Shown here: positions 58,679 to 64,000 of the stretch, piece by piece
Layout of the letters: every line of letters starts with the position of its first letter
How positions within the stretch are numbered: the stretch's first letter is position 1
Assembly (NCBI RefSeq): GCF_012371325.1
Contig: NZ_JAAZQX010000009.1
Coordinates: 22,059-86,058, forward strand
Reading direction: 5' to 3'
Source of the DNA: Acinetobacter sp. A2
Lineage (GTDB): Bacteria > Pseudomonadota > Gammaproteobacteria > Pseudomonadales > Moraxellaceae
DNA: 64,000 bases
Made by a program: the position numbers and the translations under genes
Notes under the pieces: generated by a model
What the model was told of the DNA's origin: nothing
The model's input: only the letters and a program-made list of their open reading frames with translations
Databases searched by the model: none

Positions 58679-59287
58679 TTAGCGTTTCACGACAATTGAA
58701 TCAATGCCGCTATGCTGTAAAGTTTGCTGAGCAATCACTGCAGCATCGGCTGAATCATAAGGGCCTGAAATCACCCGATACCAAGTTTCACCAGCTTCTA
58801 CGCTTTTCACCACATCTGCCGATAAACCATTCAAAATAATTTCGGCACGACGTGCATCTGCAGCATCTGGGTCGGTATAGCTACGCACTTGTAGAATATA
58901 GCTGGCTTGTACCACAGGGGCTGGCATTTCTGTCAGACCAACATTGGCTTCGCTGGCCGCTGGCGCTTCAACCGCAGCAGGTGCTTCAACAATGACTACG
59001 GTATTCTGTTGCTGTGTTTCAGGTACTGCTTGCTCTGGAATTGGGGTAACCTGTTGCTGTGGCAGCAAATCATAAAAACGATAGTCTTTGTTGGTATCTT
59101 CCTGATAATGCTCAGAATTGATTTGCCCTTTAGGCTGCACAGGTGCCCACGGTTTCCAGAGCATTAAGGCTACAGCAAAACACAACACGATTAAAATCAC
59201 CACGAGCGTGCCTAACCACGTTGGAATTAGTGGTTTTTTGGGCTTATTCGGTCGCTCAGATACACCGCGTTGCGTTTTTCCAAACAC
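58679..59287 (-). CDS. SPOR-domain membrane protein (FtsN-like)
   Basis: 202-residue bitopic protein. A short basic cytoplasmic N-terminus (RPNKPKKPL) is followed by one membrane helix (about residues 25-46), a Pro/Gln/Ala/Glu-rich periplasmic linker, and a C-terminal SPOR domain (about 128-200: YILQVRSYTDPDAADARRAEI, WYRVISGPYDS). SPOR domains bind denuded septal peptidoglycan, so a role in cell division similar to FtsN is likely. It is 34 bases downstream of argS on the same strand, an order common in gammaproteobacteria. Activation of FtsWI is not shown. Confidence 0.9.
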   Translation of the reverse strand: MFGKTQRGVSERPNKPKKPLIPTWLGTLVVILIVLCFAVALMLWKPWAPVQPKGQINSEHYQEDTNKDYRFYDLLPQQQVTPIPEQAVPETQQQNTVVIVEAPAAVEAPAASEANVGLTEMPAPVVQASYILQVRSYTDPDAADARRAEIILNGLSADVVKSVEAGETWYRVISGPYDSADAAVIAQQTLQHSGIDSIVVKR

Positions 59288-59321
59288 GTGGATTTCCTCT
59301 TGTTATGCTTTTATTGGGCTT

Positions 59322-61112
59322 TTACATTGTTTCTGGTGCAGAGACACCTAATAATTCTAAACCATTCCGCAAGACTTGTTGTACGTTTACTGAAAGCAAT
59401 AAGCGTGCTTGGGTCAAGGCTGCATCATCATTCAGCACTTTATGCTCATTGTACCAACCGTGGAACAATGCTGCTAATTCTTTCAAATAGTTACCTACCT
59501 GATGCGGTTCGTGGCTGTTGGCAGCACGTACTAAAATTTCAGGATACGCAGCCAGTTTGGCTAAAATTTCAGTTTCAGCATCTAGCTCAAGTTTAGCGGC
59601 AAACTGACGTGCAGTCGTCGCATCAAAATTCAATTGCGTAGCCGCAGCTTTTTCGAGCATACGACAAATACGTGCATGTGCATATTGAATATAGTAGACC
59701 GCATTGTCTTTACTTTGTGAAACGGCTAAATCTAGGTCAAAGTCAATGTGCTGTTCAGATTTGCGCATGACATAATAGAAACGCGCAGCATCGTTGCCAA
59801 CTTCTTTACGCAAATCACGTAAGGTCACGTACTGACCTGAACGAGATGACATTTGTACCATTTCACCGCCACGCCATAAGCTCACGAACTGCACTAACAG
59901 TACCGTTAATTTTTTCGAGTCATAGCCTAGTGCATCAATGGCCGCTTTCACACGTGAAATATAACCGTGGTGATCTGAACCCCAAATATCAATTAGGTCC
60001 GTATAGCCACGTTGTAATTTATTCAGGTGATAAGCAATGTCTGAAGCGAAGTAAGTGGTTTGACCATTGCGACGTTTCACCACACGGTCTTTTTCATCGC
60101 CAAATGCGGTCGATTTAAACCAGATATTGCCGTCTTGTTCGTATAGATAACCACGTTGATCTAATGTTTGTAGGGCTTCATCAATTTTTTCAGTCAATGA
60201 CGCTTCGCTAAACCATTGGTTAAAGGTGACACCAAACTCGCCCAAGTCATCTTTAATGTCGGCCAAAATAGCATTCAGCGCAGCTTGATGGAACACGCGA
60301 TAATCATCGCCCAAGAGCGTTTGTGAATTGAAAATTAAACCATCAATGTGTTTTTCTTTGTCGCCCGACAAGACCACTTTGTTGCCATCGGCATCGGGTT
60401 CTGCCGCATATTGCACATCTTCAGGCACATTGTTATATACATCGGCAACAGGGCGTACATGGCGCTGACCATCCTGTTTTAAAATGCTTTGTGCGATGTC
60501 TTTAACATAGTCACCCTGATACGCATTTTTTGGGAACACCAGCGTTTGACCTGCCAATTCCAAATAACGCAAGTAAGTTGAAGTCGCCAAAATATCCATT
60601 TGACGACCAGCATCATTGACATAGTATTCACGGTCAACTTTGGCACCTGTGGCTTCAAGTAAATTGGCAACTGTCATACCATAAGCAGCACCACGACCAT
60701 GACCCACGTGCAGGCTTGAGGTTGGGTTGGCAGAAACGAACTCGACCTGAATGCGTTTTTCTGCATTGATTTGGCTGCGTCCAAATTGTTGCTTTTGTGC
60801 TTGAATTTGGTCTAAAACGCTAAAACGCTGGTCGGCATTTAAAAAGAAGTTAATAAAACCAGGGCCTGCAATCTCTGCTTTGCTGATGTCTGCAACTTCA
60901 GGCAAAGCAGCAAGAATTTTTTCGGCTAAATCGCGTGGCTTCATGCCTGCGGCTTTAGAGGCAATCATGGCAATATTTGATGCGAAATCACCGTGGCTGC
61001 GGTCTTTGGTACGGGTTAAATTACTCGTATTGTTCCAGTCAGATGGGAGTACACCTTCAGCTTGAAGGGATTGCACTGCATGATCGAGCGCTGCTTGTAT
61101 TGCCGTATTCAT
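59322..61112 (-). CDS. argS: Arginyl-tRNA synthetase
   Basis: 596 residues from ATG 61112 (MNTAIQAALD); the frame runs further upstream but this start gives the normal N-terminus. It charges tRNA-Arg with arginine. It has the Arg-tRNA synthetase N-terminal additional domain (DHAVQSL to FLNADQRF), the class I HIGH motif as SSLHVGHGRGAAYG, the Rossmann core with DIWGSDHHGYISR, a KMSK-like MSSRSGQYVTLRDL, and the DALR anticodon-binding domain at the end. Full length, no lesions. It probably shares a transcript with the SPOR gene. Confidence 0.97.
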   Translation of the reverse strand: MNTAIQAALDHAVQSLQAEGVLPSDWNNTSNLTRTKDRSHGDFASNIAMIASKAAGMKPRDLAEKILAALPEVADISKAEIAGPGFINFFLNADQRFSVLDQIQAQKQQFGRSQINAEKRIQVEFVSANPTSSLHVGHGRGAAYGMTVANLLEATGAKVDREYYVNDAGRQMDILATSTYLRYLELAGQTLVFPKNAYQGDYVKDIAQSILKQDGQRHVRPVADVYNNVPEDVQYAAEPDADGNKVVLSGDKEKHIDGLIFNSQTLLGDDYRVFHQAALNAILADIKDDLGEFGVTFNQWFSEASLTEKIDEALQTLDQRGYLYEQDGNIWFKSTAFGDEKDRVVKRRNGQTTYFASDIAYHLNKLQRGYTDLIDIWGSDHHGYISRVKAAIDALGYDSKKLTVLLVQFVSLWRGGEMVQMSSRSGQYVTLRDLRKEVGNDAARFYYVMRKSEQHIDFDLDLAVSQSKDNAVYYIQYAHARICRMLEKAAATQLNFDATTARQFAAKLELDAETEILAKLAAYPEILVRAANSHEPHQVGNYLKELAALFHGWYNEHKVLNDDAALTQARLLLSVNVQQVLRNGLELLGVSAPETM

Positions 61113-61307
61113 ATTTAGTCGAAAAATAGATGTGCAGAAAAACGCTAAATATAGCAAATTTCAGGGGCTTTAGGGGAGTGCAATTGTATGCTTTATCGAA
61201 TTTCAGAGATTGTATCTAAGCTTGAACAAATTGCCTGAAAAATCATCCTTTAAGCAAGCAATTCATGGCATAGTATGCGGCATTCAGTGAGGCGAAAAGG
61301 CTGGAGC

Positions 61308-61589
61308 ATGAAACAACGCGCAATGATTTTTGGCAATGTACCCAAATTACCCATGAAATGGGCCACTGTGGTAATGCCTTTCTTTTTATCATGTTTGATG
61401 AGTGGCATCATTTCGTTGATTAACATGATCCGAAATTTGGGCTGGATTGAGGGATTTTTTACTCTGTGGTTGCATAACTGGATGATTTCATGGGCGTTTG
61501 CTTTTCCAGTCGTATTATGTGTGCTGCCTTTGGTGCGTAAGTTCACTGGCTTAATTGTAGATATGACACCACTGCAACCACCCAAATAA
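61308..61589 (+). CDS. DUF2798 membrane protein
   Basis: 93 residues from ATG 61308, preceded by GGAG; an upstream start at 61275 is unlikely. Two membrane helices: VVMPFFLSCLMSGIISLINM (about 23-43) and WMISWAFAFPVVLCVLPLV (about 60-79), with the conserved WLHNWMISWAFAFP and RKFTGLIV segments of DUF2798. Members are small membrane proteins of unknown function. It stands alone between argS and the malic enzyme gene. Confidence 0.85.
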   Translation: MKQRAMIFGNVPKLPMKWATVVMPFFLSCLMSGIISLINMIRNLGWIEGFFTLWLHNWMISWAFAFPVVLCVLPLVRKFTGLIVDMTPLQPPK

Positions 61590-61759
61590 ATCAGGTTCGA
61601 TGCCTATATAACATGGGCTATCAGAAATAAAAATCATTCAGATTTGGTTATCAAACTTCTAAATGCCCTATTTGCTGCAATTCGGGCTAAGCTAGTCAGA
61701 TGTCAGATGGTGCATCTCAATCCATGCGCCATCAGCAACCGATTAGAATGAGATGAACA

Positions 61760-63460
61760 ATGACAACCGCAAATTTGCAGCAGAAACGTCCTTTATATAT
61801 TCCCTATGCGGGCAACGGCCTTTTAGAATTGCCTTTATTAAATAAAGGTTCTGCATTTTCAGAAGAAGAACGCACCCGTTTTAACTTGCATGGCTTAATT
61901 CCACATGCAATTGAAAATATTGAAGAACAAAGCCAGCGTTCGTATCAGCAATATTCTGCTTTTGGCGATGCCATCAACAAGCATATTTATTTGCGCAACA
62001 TTCAGGACACCAATGAAACCCTGTTTTATCACCTGATTGAACAGCATTTGAGTGAAATGATGCCTATTATTTACACCCCAACTGTGGGCGAGGCATGTCA
62101 GCGTTTTTCCGATATTTACCGCCGTCATCGGGGTATTTTTATTTCCTATCCAGATCGTGCCCATATTGATGACATTGTGCAAAACATCAATAAAAAGAAT
62201 GTCAAAGTGATTGTGATTACTGATGGTGAGCGTATTTTAGGCTTGGGTGATCAGGGCATTGGCGGCATGGGTATTCCAATTGGGAAACTGTCTTTATATA
62301 CAGCATGTGGCGGTATTAGCCCTGCCTATACCTTACCCATTACCTTAGATGTAGGCACCAATAACCCACAATTACTGAATGACCCGATCTATATGGGCTG
62401 GAATCAGCCACGTATTAGTGGTGAGGAATATTATCAATTTGTCGATCAGGTGATTGATGCGGTGAAACGCCGTTGGCCAAAGGCATTGATTCAGTTTGAA
62501 GATTTTGCTCAGAAAAATGCCATGCCCTTGCTGAATAAATATCGTGATCAGATTTGCTGTTTTAATGATGATATTCAGGGCACAGCTGCCGTATCTGTGG
62601 GCAGTTTAATTGCTGCATCACGTGCGGCAGGCAAGCAGCTGAAAGATCAAACCATTGCCTTTTTGGGCGCGGGTTCTGCAGGATGTGGTATTGCCGAGCA
62701 AATTGTGGCGCAAATGGTGGTGGAAGGCTTGAGCGATGCTGAAGCACGTGCCCGTGTGTATATGGTGGATCGTTTTGGTTTATTCACCAGCAATCAGCCA
62801 AACTTACTCGATTTCCAACGTAAATTGGCACAAAGTCCTGAACGTGTTGCACATTGGGACAATCCTGAAGGTGTGATTTCGCTGTTGGACGTCATTCAAA
62901 ACGCCAAGCCAACGGTATTGATTGGGGTTTCGGGGCAACCGGGTTTATTTACTGAAGAGGTGATTAAAACCTTGGCTGCCAATTGCGAGCGTCCAATCGT
63001 GTTGCCATTGTCAAATCCAACCTCACAAGTTGAAGCATTTCCTGCCGATATTTTGGAGTGGACTGAAGGCAAGGCCTTAATTGCAACAGGTAGCCCATTT
63101 GAGCCAGTGAACTATCAGGGCAAACTTTATAATATTTCCCAATGCAATAACTCGTATATTTTCCCAGGTATAGGCTTAGGAGTAATCGCTGCAGGGGCTA
63201 CACGTGTGACAGACAGTATGCTGATTGCGTCAAGTAATGCGCTGGCGGACTGCTCACCATTGTTGAAGGATCCAAACGCAGATTTATTGCCTGATTTAAA
63301 TGAAATTCAGCAGGTGTCTAAATTTATTGCATTTAGAGTCGCAAAAGCAGCAATGGATGCAGGCGTTGCAGCTGTCATGAGTGATGAGGCATTACGAGAG
63401 GCAATAGAAGCAAACTTTTGGAAGCCTGCTTACCGTGACTATAAGCGAGTAACTTTTTAA
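61760..63460 (+). CDS. maeA: NAD-dependent malic enzyme
   Basis: 566-residue enzyme that decarboxylates malate to pyruvate, like E. coli MaeA/SfcA in length and motifs. It has the Tyr region [19 protein letters not shown] (about residues 105-123), the malate-binding [21 protein letters not shown], metal-binding EDFAQKNA and [11 protein letters not shown], and the NAD loop [15 protein letters not shown] (about 297). C-terminal [12 protein letters not shown] and [14 protein letters not shown] complete the family signature. NAD rather than NADP is inferred from similarity to MaeA. A hairpin terminator follows. Confidence 0.95.
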   Translation: MTTANLQQKRPLYIPYAGNGLLELPLLNKGSAFSEEERTRFNLHGLIPHAIENIEEQSQRSYQQYSAFGDAINKHIYLRNIQDTNETLFYHLIEQHLSEMMPIIYTPTVGEACQRFSDIYRRHRGIFISYPDRAHIDDIVQNINKKNVKVIVITDGERILGLGDQGIGGMGIPIGKLSLYTACGGISPAYTLPITLDVGTNNPQLLNDPIYMGWNQPRISGEEYYQFVDQVIDAVKRRWPKALIQFEDFAQKNAMPLLNKYRDQICCFNDDIQGTAAVSVGSLIAASRAAGKQLKDQTIAFLGAGSAGCGIAEQIVAQMVVEGLSDAEARARVYMVDRFGLFTSNQPNLLDFQRKLAQSPERVAHWDNPEGVISLLDVIQNAKPTVLIGVSGQPGLFTEEVIKTLAANCERPIVLPLSNPTSQVEAFPADILEWTEGKALIATGSPFEPVNYQGKLYNISQCNNSYIFPGIGLGVIAAGATRVTDSMLIASSNALADCSPLLKDPNADLLPDLNEIQQVSKFIAFRVAKAAMDAGVAAVMSDEALREAIEANFWKPAYRDYKRVTF

Positions 63461-63507
63461 GGCACATTATTTGATTTTACTGTCTAAATTGGCAGATAGA
63501 CGAACCA

Positions 63508-63534
63508 ACAAGGCGTGCCATTGGCACGCCTTGT
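63508..63534. terminator. Bidirectional terminator after maeA
   Basis: Thirteen-base perfect stem ACAAGGCGTGCCA / TGGCACGCCTTGT followed by a T-run, between maeA and the convergent gene at 63560. Confidence 0.9.
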
Positions 63535-63559
63535 TTTTTAATGCAATGCTCAACAAACC

Positions 63560-63976
63560 CTAGGCAATATAATTCTGTTTCGGATTTAAATCGGCACAAT
63601 TTAATGGATTTAAAGCACATTGTAATTCATCAATTTGTTGCTGGCTGACATAGCCTTGCCCAATTAAGTATTTGGCCACACGGTCATCTCTCAGACTTAA
63701 AAAAGCCGCATCATAGACGCCTAAATCGACAAATAGCGCTGCGGTTTCGAGACTGTTAAAACGGTCTAAATACACATCATTGCCATATAATAGAAAAATA
63801 TGTTCGGCAGGGGCATGGGCATTAATATTCAAGCGTTCTGCCAATTCAAAGGGTGGGGTTTTAATAAACAGTAAATCGGACAGCTCATCAAATTGAGAGT
63901 AATTAACTATAACTAAAAATATGGACAAATATTTGCATAAGTGCTCATTTTGTCTATGTCGATTCAGTAGTGGCAA
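63560..63976 (-). CDS. Hypothetical protein, start uncertain
   Basis: Up to 138 residues using a TTG start at 63976 (MPLLNRHRQ...). The convincing protein part begins near FDELSDLLFIKTPPFELAERLN and runs to the C-terminal NPKQNYIA, with a LFVDLGVYDAAFLSLRDDRVAKYLI helix-rich middle. There is no ATG in a good place upstream and no ribosome-binding site for the TTG, so the true start is unclear and the 5' end may be altered or lie nearer 63920. No domain is recognised. It converges with maeA. Confidence 0.5.
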   Translation of the reverse strand: MPLLNRHRQNEHLCKYLSIFLVIVNYSQFDELSDLLFIKTPPFELAERLNINAHAPAEHIFLLYGNDVYLDRFNSLETAALFVDLGVYDAAFLSLRDDRVAKYLIGQGYVSQQQIDELQCALNPLNCADLNPKQNYIA

Positions 63977-64000
63977 GGTGGGTATTTATTAGAGATTTAA

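Overview
The window is a chromosomal segment of an Acinetobacter species, probably not A. baumannii. Three things point there: moderate-to-low GC, the capsule (K) locus layout with wza-wzb-wzc divergent from a gna/tviB-type gene and a galU-ugd-gpi-galE-pgm tail, and IS elements of kinds common in Acinetobacter (one IS30 element has the size and 3-bp target duplication of ISAba125). The species call is inference.

Left flank (1-5.9 kb): the C-terminal part of an RND efflux pump, a small membrane protein, dnaJ, a small exported protein, dapB and an exported START-like protein. Capsule region (5.9-47.0 kb): a Wzi-family outer-membrane protein, then wzc-wzb-wza on the minus strand. A decayed IS5-family element lies in the divergent intergenic space. 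A long plus-strand biosynthetic block follows.

The block reads as two modules. Module 1 (12.4-25.7 kb) has ordinary host-like composition. It carries UDP-HexNAcA genes (gna, gne2), a Wzx flippase, three GT4 glycosyltransferases, three left-handed beta-helix acyltransferases and a complete UDP-diacetylbacillosamine-type set (initiating transferase, acetyltransferase, aminotransferase, 4,6-dehydratase). It has no Wzy. Module 2 (25.8-36.3 kb) becomes strikingly AT-rich. It carries rmlB-rmlA without rmlC/rmlD, a GT56 (WecF-like) transferase, a small SDR, a second Wzx, a canonical Ugd, two GT2 and one GT4 transferases, and the only Wzy. It is followed by an IS982-family element split by an IS30 element, then the conserved tail: a second initiating transferase (itrA-type), galU, an unusual ugd lacking the catalytic cysteine, gpi, galE, a second Wzi paralogue and convergent pgm.

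Right flank (47-64 kb): a J-domain-like protein, tRNA-Gly(GCC), a BolA-family gene, a SirB2-like membrane protein, an orphan ParA, a lipoprotein, LysE and DedA family proteins, guaA, a GGDEF protein, pirin, OsmC, GST, a SPOR protein, argS, a DUF2798 protein and malic enzyme. These are ordinary housekeeping genes. lldP, which often follows pgm in A. baumannii, is not there.

Together the capsule genes would make nucleotide-sugar precursors (UDP-Glc/Gal/GlcA, UDP-GlcNAcA/GalNAcA, a UDP-diacetamido-trideoxyhexose, a dTDP-6-deoxyhexose). They would assemble repeat units on undecaprenyl phosphate, flip them with Wzx, polymerise them with Wzy and export them through Wza/Wzc under Wzb control. The doubled initiating transferase, flippase and Wzi functions are the most notable feature. 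No CRISPR array, prophage or rRNA was seen.
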